Counted from the stretch's first letter, positions 28,485 through 37,330 are shown. The stretch: DNA of 64,000 bases from Curtobacterium pusillum (GCF_007680845.1 NZ_VEIY01000003.1:434001-498000); one strand, 5' to 3'. Notes: generated by a model not told the origin, from the sequence alone. Made by a program: numbers and translations.

Positions 28485-29090
28485 GTGCACCGCCCACTCC
28501 TCGCCGCCGCTCCCATCGCCGCGTTCGTGGCCGCGCTGCTGCTGCTCCTGCTCGTGCCGGGCTGCGGCGTCCGGCCGATGGCGCCGTCCGAGCCGTACCG
28601 CGCTCCGGCTACGGCTTCGGCTCCCGCTCCCGCTCCGGCATCGTTGCCGTGGGTGTGGCCGACCGGGACCCGCGTGGTGGTCCGCCCGTGGCAGGCCCCG
28701 GCGGACGACTACTCCGCCGGCCACCGCGGCCTCGACGTCCCGGCGCCGATCGGGACGGCGGCGGTCGCGGTGGCCGACGGCACGGTGACCTTCGCGGGCC
28801 AGGTCGGTGGGCGCGGTGTCGTGACCATCGACCACGGAGGTGGGCTCGTGAGCACGCTCGACTCCGTCGCGCCGGCGGTCACGGTCGGCGACACCGTCGT
28901 GCAGGGCGAAGAACTGGGCACGGTGTCGGTGGGGCACTGCCCCGCGTCGGATCCGTGCTTGCACCTCGGCGCCCGACTCGACGAGCGGTACGTGGACCCG
29001 ACGCCGTACCTGCCGCCGGCGGAGTGGCCCGTCCTGCTGCCCGACGCCGCGTGGCCCGTCCGGCTGCCCGATGCCCCGCTGCCCGGATGA
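28485..29090 (+). CDS. M23-like lipoprotein, probably not a normal peptidase
   Basis: A 201-residue protein from GTG 28485. Residues 1-25 form a signal peptide ending in the lipobox LVPGC, and a Pro/Ala linker follows. The domain has the M23 (LytM) start HRGLDVPAPIGTAAVAVADG with the His and Asp zinc ligands and VVTIDHGGGLVSTL. The usual Y-x-H-L is TLDSV and the final H-x-H is CLHLGARLD, so only one His of the pair remains. Degenerate M23 domains often bind or activate other wall enzymes; that role is inference. It converges on xerC. Confidence 0.85.
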   Translation: MHRPLLAAAPIAAFVAALLLLLLVPGCGVRPMAPSEPYRAPATASAPAPAPASLPWVWPTGTRVVVRPWQAPADDYSAGHRGLDVPAPIGTAAVAVADGTVTFAGQVGGRGVVTIDHGGGLVSTLDSVAPAVTVGDTVVQGEELGTVSVGHCPASDPCLHLGARLDERYVDPTPYLPPAEWPVLLPDAAWPVRLPDAPLPG

Positions 29091-29098
29091 GGGCTGTG

Positions 29099-29254
29099 CT
29101 CGTCAGGCGCGGGGGTGGGCGGCTCGTCAGGCGCGGGCGCGGGCGGCTCGTCAGGCGCGGGCGCGGGCGGCTCGTCAGGCGCGGGCGGCTCGTCAGGCGC
29201 GGGCGCGGGCGGCTCGTCAGGCGCGGGCGGCTCGTCAGGCGCGGGGATGGGCGG
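29099..29254. repeat. Minisatellite at the 3' end of xerC
   Basis: Seven head-to-tail units starting CTCGTCAGGCGCGGG, five of 24 bp and two of 18 bp. The last unit (29231-29254) contains the last xerC codons and its TGA. Unit sizes are multiples of three, so each copy repeats an in-frame GCC-TGA. It looks like an expansion of the xerC terminus into the gap between convergent genes. Confidence 0.9.
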
Positions 29255-30161
29255 TGCGGTAGACCTCGCGGAGTCGAGCGGACGAGACGTGCGTGTAGAT
29301 CTGGGTCGTCCCGAGGCTGGCGTGCCCGAGGAGCTCCTGCACGGCACGGAGGTCCGCTCCCCCGTCGAGCAGGTGCGTCGCCGCGGTGTGTCGGAAGGTG
29401 TGCGGCCCGCTCGGCCCCTCGCCCGGCAGGTCCGCGAGCAGCCTGGCGACGATCCGGTACGCCCCGCGAACGCCGAGACGGGCTCCGCGGTCGCCGAGGA
29501 ACAGCGCGTCCGGGTCCGCAGCCTCGGTCCGCGCGGCGATGACCGGCCGCCCACGCTCGAGCCACGCCTCCAGCGCATCACGCGCCGGGACCCCGAACGG
29601 CACGACACGTTCGCGTCCGCCCTTCCCGAGCACCCGGACGGTGAGCCGCTCGCGATCGAGGTGGCGGACGTCGATGCCCACGAGCTCGCTGACACGGATC
29701 GCCGCCGCGTACAGGAGCTCCACCACCGCCAGGTCCCGGAGCGCTCCCGGGTCGTCGCTCGAGGCCCGCGCAGCCAGGCCGTCGAGCATCGTCCGGACCT
29801 GTTCGGACGACACCACCCGCGGCAGGTGTGCCGCTCCCTTCGGGGCACGGAGCCGGACGCCCGGATCGTTCGAGATGCGCCCGGCCTCGCTCGCCCACCG
29901 GGTGAAGGCCCGGACCGAGGAGGACCGACGGGCGATGGTGCTCCGCGCGAGACCGCGGTGGTCGGCGTCCCAGAGCCAGTCACGGAGGAGCTCGAGCCCG
30001 ACGTCCGGGAGCAGCTCGACCCCTCGTTCCGTGGCGAAGGCGACGAACTGTTCGAGGTCGTTCGCGTACGCACGCACCGTCTGCTCGCTGAGACCACGCG
30101 CGTGGCGGGCGTGGCCGAGGAAGGCGTCCACCGCCACCGTGAGCCGCTCGTGATCCGTCAC
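29235..30161 (-). CDS. xerC: Tyrosine recombinase XerC
   Basis: Resolves chromosome dimers at dif together with XerD. The 308-residue protein has an N-terminal SAM-like core-binding domain (about 1-95) and a catalytic domain with Arg in AAAIRVSEL, Lys in LGKGGRERVVPF, H-x-x-R in HTFRHTAATHLL, and Tyr in LGHASLGTTQIYTHV. The GTG start at 30161 follows GAGGGC. The order comM-dprA-xerC is common in actinobacteria. The assignment of XerC rather than XerD rests on that context. Confidence 0.93.
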   Translation of the reverse strand: MTDHERLTVAVDAFLGHARHARGLSEQTVRAYANDLEQFVAFATERGVELLPDVGLELLRDWLWDADHRGLARSTIARRSSSVRAFTRWASEAGRISNDPGVRLRAPKGAAHLPRVVSSEQVRTMLDGLAARASSDDPGALRDLAVVELLYAAAIRVSELVGIDVRHLDRERLTVRVLGKGGRERVVPFGVPARDALEAWLERGRPVIAARTEAADPDALFLGDRGARLGVRGAYRIVARLLADLPGEGPSGPHTFRHTAATHLLDGGADLRAVQELLGHASLGTTQIYTHVSSARLREVYRTAHPRA

Positions 30162-30195
30162 GCCCTCAGCGTAGGTCCCGCCACCGACTCCGCGG

Positions 30196-31410
30196 TCAGC
30201 GGCGACACCACCCGTCGGCCAGGGGAACCGCCAGCCCTTCGAGCTGCGCGAGTGCGAGCGCGTCCATTGCGTCGTCCACCGAGAGACCGCTGCGACGAGC
30301 GATCTCCTCCACCGGGAGCGGCCGCCGGTCGAGTGCGTCGAGCGCCCGCTGCACGTGCGGATCGGCACCCGTGGCGAGGACGACGGTGCCGCTCTCCGGC
30401 GATGGTCCGGTCGCGTCGCCCGGGACGCTCGTGTCGGCCAGCAGCGCGGTGACCGGATCGCTCGGCCCGACGACGATCTGCGCGTTCCCGTCCGCGATGA
30501 GCCGGTGGCACCCGACCGACGCCGCCGACGTGAACGCCCCGGGAACGGCGAACACGGGGCGTCCGAGGTGCAGCGCGTGGTGCGCGGTGTTGAGCGCCCC
30601 CGAGCGGGCGGCCGCCTCGACCACCACGGTGGCTCCGGACAGCGCTGCGATGAGTCGGTTCCGGGAGAGGAACCGCCACCGGGTCGGACGGGTCCCCGGG
30701 GGTGACTCGGAGAGCACCCGACCGCGACCGAGGACGTTCCGGAGGAGGTCGGTGTTGCCCGCCGGGTAGAACTGGTCGACCCCGCCCGCGAGCACGGCCG
30801 TGGTCGGGGTCCCGGCGGCGACGGCCACCCGGTGCGCCACGGCGTCGATGCCGTACGCGCCCCCGGAGACGATCTCGATGCCGACGTCCGCGGCGATCGA
30901 CGTGATCTCGGCGGCGGCTTCGGCTCCCGCGACGGTGTTCGCCCGGCATCCGACGACCGCCAGGGCGGCGACGCAACCGGCCGACCCGACAGGGTCGTCC
31001 AGCTCCGAACGGCTCCACAGGACGAACGGTGCGTGCGGCCCGAGGTCGTCGAGCGCAATCGGCCACCCGCGCTCCCCCGGGACGACCAGCCGCGCACCCA
31101 CGGCGGCCCCGGCGGCCACAGCGGTCGCCGTCCCTGCCTCGACACCCGTGCCTTGCAGGCGGGGACGCCACCGGTCGAGCCCCCGCTCCACCTCGACCCG
31201 GACGCGATCCGGACCGTCGGCGAACGAGACGCCCCCGCCGAGCCGCTCGACCAGCTCGTCCGGCCCGGTGTGCATCGCACGCTCGACGAGCACGAGGGCC
31301 TCGGCTGCACCGAGGCGGCCGACGAGTTCCCCCGCGACGGAGTCACCCGGCTCGGCGAGGACGCTCCACGACACCCGTGCCAGTGCTCCCTCGGACGGCG
31401 CGGCGTTCAC
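30196..31410 (-). CDS. dprA: DNA-processing protein DprA
   Basis: In transformable bacteria DprA protects incoming single-stranded DNA and loads RecA. The 404-residue protein has the Rossmann-type core with ALAVVGCRANT, SGGAYGIDAVAH, YPAGNTDLLRNV and EAAARSGALNTAHHAL, and a C-terminal winged-helix-like part (RRPLPVEEIARRSGLSVDDA). GTG 31410 overlaps the comM stop by 4 nt. The rest of a DNA-uptake system is not in this window, so competence cannot be claimed. Confidence 0.95.
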   Translation of the reverse strand: MNAAPSEGALARVSWSVLAEPGDSVAGELVGRLGAAEALVLVERAMHTGPDELVERLGGGVSFADGPDRVRVEVERGLDRWRPRLQGTGVEAGTATAVAAGAAVGARLVVPGERGWPIALDDLGPHAPFVLWSRSELDDPVGSAGCVAALAVVGCRANTVAGAEAAAEITSIAADVGIEIVSGGAYGIDAVAHRVAVAAGTPTTAVLAGGVDQFYPAGNTDLLRNVLGRGRVLSESPPGTRPTRWRFLSRNRLIAALSGATVVVEAAARSGALNTAHHALHLGRPVFAVPGAFTSAASVGCHRLIADGNAQIVVGPSDPVTALLADTSVPGDATGPSPESGTVVLATGADPHVQRALDALDRRPLPVEEIARRSGLSVDDAMDALALAQLEGLAVPLADGWCRR

Positions 31411-32933
31411 AGGGCACTCCGCAGCGCGAGAGCCCGCCGGACCTCGTCCTGGCCCGGCCGCGCGACGTCGCCGAGGTCCGCCATGGTCCACGCCAACCGC
31501 ATCACCCGGTCCCACCCCCGCATCGTGAGCGTCCCGAAGTCGAGCGCCCGGTCCAGGCTCGAGGTCGCTCCCGCCGCCGCACGCCCCTCCGCCCGGAGCC
31601 ACGGACCGGTGACCTCGGCGTTGCACGTCCAGCCGGTCCCCCGCAACCGCTCGCGCATCCGCTGCCGCGCGGCCCGCACTCTTTCGGCCGCGGCAGCGGT
31701 CGTCGGCGCCGTCCCTTCGGCCGCGCGGATGGTCCCGGTGGTCACGCGCGGCACCGCGACACGGATGTCGATCCGGTCGAGCAGCGGCCCGGAGATGCGT
31801 CCGAGGTACTTGCGCACCGTGCTCGGGCTGCACGAGCAGAGCGGTCCGCCCCGCGAGCCGGCGTTCCCGCACGGGCACGGGTTGGCTGCCAGCACCACCT
31901 GGCACCGGGCAGGGAACTCCGCGCTGCCCACGCTCCGGTGGATCGTGATCCGACCGGACTCGAGCGGTTGCCGGAGCGCGTCGAGGACGGCCCGCGGGAA
32001 CTCGGTCGCCTCGTCGAGGAACAGCACTCCGCGGGTCGCCCGGGAGACCGCTCCGGGTCGGAGGAGTCCCGACCCGCCTCCGATGAGGGCCGTCGCCGAG
32101 GACGAGTGGTGCGGCGCTTCCCACGGCGGACGCGTGCACCACGACTGGTTGCCGAGGCCGCTCACGGACCTGACCGCGGCCACCTCGAGTGCCGCGTCGG
32201 GCTCGAGGTCGGGCAGCAGCCCGGGGAGTCGTTCGGCGAGCATCGTCTTGCCGGCACCCGGCGGTCCGAGGAGGAACATGTGGTGACCGCCCGCCGCGGC
32301 AGCGATCACGGCGCGCACCCCCACCGCGTTCCCGATCACGTCCGCCAGGTCGTGTGCCTCGGGGGCCGGTTCGAGCACGGCCGGCTGGAGGACCGGTTCG
32401 GTCTCGACGGGCGGCAACAGCGCACCGGCCGTGATCGCCGTCGCACGGAGGGACGGCGTGCCGACCACGTCGATCCCGGGGACGATGCGGGCTTCTTCCA
32501 GGTTGCCGACGGGCACCACGGCCGTCCGGACACCGGCGTCCCGTGCGGCGATGACCATCGGGATGACGCCCGGGACCGGACGCACGCGGCCGTCGAGCCC
32601 GAGCTCGCCGATGTACGCCACGCTGCGCGAGACCCCGGGTGCGACTCCTTCGGCGCCGAGGATCGCCATGGCGATCGCCAGGTCGAAGCCGGACCCGCGC
32701 TTCGGGATGGACGCCGGCGTCAGGTTGACGGTGATCCGTCGCGCCGGGAGCGGGCAGTCGGCCACGGCACTGGCGGAGCGGACCCGCTCGCGCGCTTCGC
32801 CCAGGGCGGCATCCGGGAGTCCGATGATGCTGAACCCGGGCAGCTGACTGGTCAGGTGCGCCTCGACCTCGATCACCCGACCCTGCACGCCGACCAGCGC
32901 GATCGCGGATGCCCGCCCGATGTCGGTCGTCAC
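31407..32933 (-). CDS. YifB/ComM-type AAA+ ATPase (Mg-chelatase-like)
   Basis: ComM is a hexameric helicase that aids branch migration during integration of foreign DNA in Vibrio. The 508-residue protein has an N-terminal Lon-protease-like S5 domain (LPGFSIIGLPDAALGEARER, NLTPASIPKRGSGFDLAIAM), Walker A GPPGAGKTML at about 225, Walker B GVLFLDEATEF, a cysteine cluster ANPCPCGNAG and CSCSP, and a C-terminal helical domain. It overlaps yraN and dprA by 4 nt on each side, a tightly coupled operon. Confidence 0.95.
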   Translation of the reverse strand: MTTDIGRASAIALVGVQGRVIEVEAHLTSQLPGFSIIGLPDAALGEARERVRSASAVADCPLPARRITVNLTPASIPKRGSGFDLAIAMAILGAEGVAPGVSRSVAYIGELGLDGRVRPVPGVIPMVIAARDAGVRTAVVPVGNLEEARIVPGIDVVGTPSLRATAITAGALLPPVETEPVLQPAVLEPAPEAHDLADVIGNAVGVRAVIAAAAGGHHMFLLGPPGAGKTMLAERLPGLLPDLEPDAALEVAAVRSVSGLGNQSWCTRPPWEAPHHSSSATALIGGGSGLLRPGAVSRATRGVLFLDEATEFPRAVLDALRQPLESGRITIHRSVGSAEFPARCQVVLAANPCPCGNAGSRGGPLCSCSPSTVRKYLGRISGPLLDRIDIRVAVPRVTTGTIRAAEGTAPTTAAAAERVRAARQRMRERLRGTGWTCNAEVTGPWLRAEGRAAAGATSSLDRALDFGTLTMRGWDRVMRLAWTMADLGDVARPGQDEVRRALALRSAL

Positions 32934-33298
32934 AGCACGCCCTCGACGTGCTCGACGCCGACCCGGTCACCCTCGACGTGCACCGCCACCGCGTCGATGC
33001 GGATCAGCCGCGCCGTCACCTCGGGGTGGTCCTGGAACCACGCGGGCACGAGCCGCCGCAGCCGCGTGACCTTCGACGCCGTGATCGCCTCGAACGGGTG
33101 GCCGGCCGTCGCTCCGGCACGCGTCTTCACCTCGACGAAGACGAGCGTGCAGGACTGCCAGGCGATGATGTCGATCTCGCCGCGCGCACATCGCCAATTG
33201 CGCTCGATCACCCGGAACCCGTGGGCTTCCAACCATTCTGCGGCCCGGTCTTCGCCGAATCGTCCGAGACTGCTGTTCTGCAGCGGTGTTCGTTCCAT
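32930..33298 (-). CDS. YraN family endonuclease-like protein (UPF0102)
   Basis: A 122-residue protein with the PD-(D/E)xK nuclease core: GEDRAAEWLEAHGF, RCARGEIDIIAW (Glu, Asp) and FVEVKTR (Glu-x-Lys). The family lies next to comM and rnhB in most bacteria and probably handles DNA ends, but the activity is poorly known. I use ATG 33298; an upstream start at 33352 lacks homology. The gene begins yraN-comM-dprA(-xerC). Confidence 0.9.
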   Translation of the reverse strand: MERTPLQNSSLGRFGEDRAAEWLEAHGFRVIERNWRCARGEIDIIAWQSCTLVFVEVKTRAGATAGHPFEAITASKVTRLRRLVPAWFQDHPEVTARLIRIDAVAVHVEGDRVGVEHVEGVL

Positions 33299-33402
33299 GT
33301 CGTTGCCTCCGGAACGACCTTTTCGCCAGCGACGGTCGCCGAGGATGCCCACGCGGACATCTGTGGAGGATCAACGCGCAACGGGCAGCTGTGGAGGACA
33401 AA

Positions 33403-33441
33403 GCGAAGGCCCGGACGACTCCACGTCGTCCGGGCCTTCGC
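33403..33441 (-). terminator. Terminator hairpin after lsr2
   Basis: A perfect 17-bp stem (GCGAAGGCCCGGACGAC at 33403-33419, complement at 33425-33441) with loop TCCAC, 10 bp past the lsr2 stop. It separates lsr2 from yraN. Two CTGTGGAGGA copies lie just beyond (33361-33400). Confidence 0.8.
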
Positions 33442-33450
33442 ACATCACGC

Positions 33451-33804
33451 TCAGTGTGCGGCTGCGTACGCTTCCTGCACCTGGGTTGAGATACGGCCGC
33501 GGGTCGAGACCTCGTACCCGTTCTCCTTCGCCCATTCGCGGATCTTGCCGAGCTCTTCCGAATTGCCACGCTTCGGTGCGGACTTCGGCGCAGTGCCGCT
33601 GCCGCCGGTCCGGCGACCGGAGACCTTGCGCGCCGCGGCCACGTAGTCGGAGATCGCTTCGCGGAACTTGTCGACGTTGTCGTCGGTCAGGTCGATCTCG
33701 TAGTTCGAGCCGTCGAAGGCGAATTCGACGGTGCGCCCTTCACCCGGGGTGATGGGCGAATCGTCGAGGTCGTCGACGAGCTGGACTGTGACCTTCTGTG
33801 CCAT
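33451..33804 (-). CDS. lsr2: Lsr2 family nucleoid protein / xenogeneic silencer
   Basis: Lsr2 is the actinobacterial H-NS counterpart: it bridges DNA and silences AT-rich genes. The 117-residue protein has the N-terminal dimerisation domain (KVTVQLVDDLDDSPI, VEFAFDGSNYEIDLTDDN) and the C-terminal DNA-binding domain (IREWAKENGYEVSTRGRIS) with the R-G-R minor-groove hook. ATG 33804 follows GGAGCGC. It has its own terminator and an upstream region (33805-33911) visibly more AT-rich than the neighbourhood, which could allow Lsr2 to bind its own promoter (inference). Confidence 0.96.
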   Translation of the reverse strand: MAQKVTVQLVDDLDDSPITPGEGRTVEFAFDGSNYEIDLTDDNVDKFREAISDYVAAARKVSGRRTGGSGTAPKSAPKRGNSEELGKIREWAKENGYEVSTRGRISTQVQEAYAAAH

Positions 33805-33911
33805 GGCGCGCTCCTGCAATCGGGGACGGAATTCCCCACCACATTAGCGGGTGCCATTCATTCCGGCACAAATGACTCGGCGTTTCTCAGCATCCGCATT
33901 GAAACTGAAGA

Positions 33912-34235
33912 TCACTCGTCGAGTGCGAGTTCCTTCGGCAACTCGAGTTCACGCGAGGTGAGTTCTTCGACGTTCACGTCCTTGAACGTGAGCACGCGGA
34001 CCGATTTGACGAACCGGTCGGAACGGTAGACGTCCCACACCCAGACGTCGTTCATCGTCAATTCGAAGTAGAAATCGTGTTCGGTGTCCCGGCGGGCGAG
34101 TTCCACCTCGTTGGCCAGGTAGAAACGCCGCTCGGTCTCGACCACGTAGCGGAACTGCGCCACGACGTCGCGGTACTCGCGGTACAGGGCCAGTTCGACC
34201 TCGCGGTCGTAGTCGTCGAATTCGTCGTCATCCAT
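33912..34235 (-). CDS. DUF2469 protein
   Basis: A ~107-residue conserved actinobacterial protein of unknown role, homologous to the Mycobacterium gene next to rnhB and lepB. It contains YREYRDVVAQFRYVVETERR, DFYFELTMNDVWVWDVYR and RVLTFKDVNVEEL, the family hallmarks. I use ATG 34235 (MDDDEF); GTG 34244 is in frame. It is cut off from rnhB by a minisatellite of about 180 bp. Confidence 0.92.
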   Translation of the reverse strand: MDDDEFDDYDREVELALYREYRDVVAQFRYVVETERRFYLANEVELARRDTEHDFYFELTMNDVWVWDVYRSDRFVKSVRVLTFKDVNVEELTSRELELPKELALDE

Positions 34236-34251
34236 CGCGGCCACAGTCTAC

Positions 34252-34426
34252 GGCGACCGGAGCACCCGCGGCACACCAGCCGACCGGAGCACCCCCGGCA
34301 CACCCGCCGACCGAACCACCCCCGGCACACCCGCCGACCGAACCACCCCCAGCACCAGCCGACCGAACCACCCCCAGCACCAGCCGACCGGAGCACCCGC
34401 GGCACACCCGCCGACCGGCCCACCGG
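34252..34426. repeat. Minisatellite between rnhB and DUF2469
   Basis: Six full units of 25 or 27 bp plus a partial one, each beginning GCCGACCG[GA]A[GC]CACCC and ending GCACACC[AC] or GCACCA. They fill the gap from the rnhB stop to just before the DUF2469 start. Unit sizes are not multiples of three and no frame spans it convincingly. Confidence 0.9.
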
Positions 34427-34427
34427 C

Positions 34428-35135
34428 TCAGCCCGCCAGCGCGTCCAACTCCGCGAACCCGTCCAGCGCCACGCTCGACGCCTGGTGCAACCAGCTCTTC
34501 CGGTGTAGCGCGTGCGCCCCCACCGCCCGGATCGCGTCGTAGTGCGCCGTCGACCCGTACCCCTTGTTCGACGCCCACGCGTAGTGCGGCGCCTCGTCGT
34601 GCGCCGCCACCATCAGTGCGTCCCTGGCGACCTTGGCCACCACCGAGGCCGCCGCGACCGACGCGCAGTCCCGGTCGGCCTTGATCCGCACGACGACCTC
34701 GAGCGGGTCGGACGGCATCCGCAGCGCCGCCGGGACCGCGCGCGTGAGCCAGTCGAACGAACCGTCGAGCACGACGACCGCTCCGTCGAGCGAGAGCCCC
34801 TTCGCCACGAGCGCACCGAGCGCCGCAGCGCCGGCCTGCCCGAGCGCCGGGACGATGCCCTGCTCGTCCACGATCGACGCGGACGTCATGCCGACGGCGG
34901 TCCGGGTCCAGCGTCGGACGACCGGGTCCAGCGCTTCCCGGCGGGCGGCGCTGAGCAGCTTGGAGTCCGCGAGTCCCTGCGGCACGCGGCCGACGTCGAC
35001 GGTCACGGCGGCGACGCCGACGGCGACCGGTCCGGCGATCGCGCCGCGTCCGACCTCGTCCATGCCGATCACCGTCACCCGTCCCTCGCCGAGGAGCTTC
35101 TTCTCGACGCGGAGGGACGGGCGGACGACGGTCAC
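34428..35135 (-). CDS. rnhB: Ribonuclease HII
   Basis: Removes RNA from RNA-DNA hybrids and single ribonucleotides from DNA. The 235-residue protein has the active-site start VIGMDEVGRGAIAGPV (Asp, Glu), an Asp in VVLDGSFDWL, and KADRDCASVAAASVVAKVARD with the third Asp. SNKGYGSTAHYDAI is the family C-terminal motif. GTG 35135 overlaps the lepB stop by 4 nt. Confidence 0.96.
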   Translation of the reverse strand: MTVVRPSLRVEKKLLGEGRVTVIGMDEVGRGAIAGPVAVGVAAVTVDVGRVPQGLADSKLLSAARREALDPVVRRWTRTAVGMTSASIVDEQGIVPALGQAGAAALGALVAKGLSLDGAVVVLDGSFDWLTRAVPAALRMPSDPLEVVVRIKADRDCASVAAASVVAKVARDALMVAAHDEAPHYAWASNKGYGSTAHYDAIRAVGAHALHRKSWLHQASSVALDGFAELDALAG

Positions 35136-35878
35136 TTGTCCTTCTCCTCCACGCCCGCGAACACGTCGGGGTAGTCGTCGAGCCAGGTCCACCGGCTCGA
35201 CGGCCAGGAGATCACGAAGGCGCGACCGGTCACGTCCGACAGCGGCACGAAGCCCTTCGAGGGGGTGTCGCCGTTGTACCGGGAGTCCTTCGAGTCGTAC
35301 CGGTTGTCGCCCATCACCCAGATGGTGCCCTTCGGCACGGTCACCGAGAAGTCCGTCCCGGAGGCCCGGGTCTCGGCGGTCGGCAGCTTGAGGTACGGCT
35401 CCTTGATCGGCACGCCGTTGACGGACATCTGTCCGAGGTCGTTGCAGCAGGAGACCTTGTCACCGGGCAGGCCGATGACGCGCTTGATGAGGTGGTCGTC
35501 ACTGTCACCGGTGCCGAGTCCGACCTGGGTGAGGAGCCAGTCGATGGCCTTCGCGGGCTGGGTGTCCGGCGTGACGCTCGGCACCTCGGACCCGGTGAGC
35601 CACCCGCCCGGGTCCTTGAAGACGACGACGTCTCCGCGCTTCAGCGACACGACGCCCGGCACGAGTTCGTTGACGATCACCCGGTCGTTGATCTGCAGGG
35701 TGTTCTCCATCGACGCCGACGGGATGTAGAACGACCGGATGAGGAAGGTCTTGACGAGGAACGAGACCAGCAGCGCCGCGATGAAGATGATGACGAGGTC
35801 GCGGAGGAACGTGAGGACCCCGTTGCGCTTCTTCTCGACACGGGGCCGGCGCCCGGTTTCGTCAGTCGTGTCCGTCAT
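35132..35878 (-). CDS. lepB: Signal peptidase I
   Basis: Cleaves signal peptides of exported proteins at the outer face of the membrane. The 248-residue protein has one N-terminal membrane segment (about 22-45), catalytic Ser in YIPSASMENTL, catalytic Lys in HLIKRVIGLPGD and box E GDNRYDSKDSR. A CC pair (KVSCCNDLGQ) sits on the external domain. It follows rplS and is coupled to rnhB. Confidence 0.96.
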   Translation of the reverse strand: MTDTTDETGRRPRVEKKRNGVLTFLRDLVIIFIAALLVSFLVKTFLIRSFYIPSASMENTLQINDRVIVNELVPGVVSLKRGDVVVFKDPGGWLTGSEVPSVTPDTQPAKAIDWLLTQVGLGTGDSDDHLIKRVIGLPGDKVSCCNDLGQMSVNGVPIKEPYLKLPTAETRASGTDFSVTVPKGTIWVMGDNRYDSKDSRYNGDTPSKGFVPLSDVTGRAFVISWPSSRWTWLDDYPDVFAGVEEKDK

Positions 35879-35920
35879 TTCCGCTCTCGTTCACTGCCAC
35901 GGGTCCGGGCAAAGGGAAAG

Positions 35921-35956
35921 CCCCCCGTCGATGCACAACCGTACATGGACGAGGGG
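35921..35956 (-). terminator. Possible terminator between rplS and lepB
   Basis: CCCCCCGTC (35921-35929) pairs with GACGAGGGG (35948-35956) with one mismatch and an 18-nt loop. It lies 43 bp past the rplS stop. Weak, so part of the transcription may read through to lepB. Confidence 0.4.
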
Positions 35957-35999
35957 CCGGCAGCGGCGTCCGGCTCGCGGACGCTCACTGTGAAGGCGA

Positions 36000-36356
36000 T
36001 CAGGCGTCGCGCTTCTCCTTGATCTTGCGGCGGGCCGCCTTGCCACGGAGTTCGCGCAGGTAGTAGAGCTTCGCGCGACGGACGTCACCCTTGGTGACGA
36101 TCTCGATGTGGTCGATGATCGGCGAGTGCACCGGGAACCAGCGCTCGACACCGACCTGGAAGCTCACTTTGCGGACCTTGAAGGTCTCGCCGAGGCCGTG
36201 GCCCTGGCGGCCGATGACGACGCCCTGGAACACCTGGACACGCGAGCGCGTGCCTTCGATGATGTTGACGTGCACCTTGATGGTGTCGCCGGGACGGAAG
36301 TCCGGGACGTCGGTGCGCAGCGATGCTGCGTCGACGTGGTCGAGGAGCTGGCTCAT
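36000..36356 (-). CDS. rplS: 50S ribosomal protein L19
   Basis: Large-subunit protein at the subunit interface. The 118-residue sequence has [39 protein letters not shown] and the basic end [22 protein letters not shown] 36356 is fixed by the family N-terminus. In most bacteria rplS directly follows trmD; here map on the opposite strand lies between them. Confidence 0.98.
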   Translation of the reverse strand: MSQLLDHVDAASLRTDVPDFRPGDTIKVHVNIIEGTRSRVQVFQGVVIGRQGHGLGETFKVRKVSFQVGVERWFPVHSPIIDHIEIVTKGDVRRAKLYYLRELRGKAARRKIKEKRDA

Positions 36357-36538
36357 GATTGGGTCACTCTCTGCGGACGCGCACGGGTCGCCGCGGATCG
36401 ATGTCGGTGAGGATTGGTGTGTGCCCGGTGTCGGCGACTCCCCCGTGGCAGAGTCCAGCCAGGGCACGGCTACCCATCCTGCCACAGTCGGCGACCGTCG
36501 CAAAACGCACGGGTCGGGAAACACGCGAGGATGGACCC

Positions 36539-37330
36539 ATGATCGAACTCCGCACCCCCGCCGAGCTGGACGGCCTGCGCGTCGCTGGTCGGTTCGTGGC
36601 CGACGTCCTCGACGAGCTGCTCGCCACGGTCGACGTCGGTGTGAACCTGCTCGACCTCGACCGAGTGGCTGCACGGATGATCGCCGACCGCGGCGCCGAG
36701 AGCTGCTACGTCGACTACCACCCGTCGTTCGGCAACTCGCCGTTCGGCAAGAACCTCTGCACCTCGGTGAACGACGCGGCGCTGCACGGCCTCCCCCACG
36801 ACTACACCCTCGCCGACGGCGACCTGGTGAGCCTGGACTTCGCGGCCAGCGTCGACGGCTGGGTCGCGGACTCCGCCGTGTCGGTGCAGGTCGGCACCCC
36901 TCGGGACGAGGACCAGCGACTCATCGACACGGTCGAGCGCGCCCTGGTCGCCGGGATCGACCAGTTCCGTGTCGGCAACAAGCTCGGTGACGTCTCGTAC
37001 GCCATCGGCCGCGTGGCGCACGACGCCGGCTACGACGTGAACCTGCAGTTCGGCGGCCACGGGGTCGGTCGGACGATGCACGGCGACCCGCACGTGCCGA
37101 ACGACGGTCGACCGGGGCGTGGGCTGAAGCTCCGCCCGGGCCTCGTGGTCGCGATCGAGCCGTGGCTCATGCAGGGCACGGCGGAGCTCGTGCAGGACGA
37201 CGACGGCTGGACGCTCAAGAGCGTCGACGGTTCGCGTGCCGCGCACGTCGAGCACACCGTCGCGGTGACGGAGGCGGGTCCCGAGGTCCTCACCCTCCGC
37301 CGCGCCCAGCGCGCCGACGCACCCGCCTGA
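36539..37330 (+). CDS. map: Type I methionine aminopeptidase
   Basis: Removes the initiator methionine from nascent proteins. The 263-residue protein has the metal ligands Asp in [12 protein letters not shown], Asp in WVADSAVSV, His in [10 protein letters not shown], Glu in VVAIEPWLM and Glu in [11 protein letters not shown], plus [22 protein letters not shown] 36539 gives [10 protein letters not shown]. It is divergent from rplS (182 bp between starts) and convergent with trmD, so it interrupts the usual trmD-rplS pair. Confidence 0.96.
   Translation: MIELRTPAELDGLRVAGRFVADVLDELLATVDVGVNLLDLDRVAARMIADRGAESCYVDYHPSFGNSPFGKNLCTSVNDAALHGLPHDYTLADGDLVSLDFAASVDGWVADSAVSVQVGTPRDEDQRLIDTVERALVAGIDQFRVGNKLGDVSYAIGRVAHDAGYDVNLQFGGHGVGRTMHGDPHVPNDGRPGRGLKLRPGLVVAIEPWLMQGTAELVQDDDGWTLKSVDGSRAAHVEHTVAVTEAGPEVLTLRRAQRADAPA

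Noticed and set aside
29099..29254. CRISPR array
   Set aside because: Units are 18-24 bp with no unique spacers and no cas genes nearby. The same holds for 34252-34426.
28709..30097. Frame encoding APDEPP repeats near xerC
   Set aside because: It is an alternative reading of xerC and the downstream minisatellite; the repeats are better explained as copies of the xerC end.
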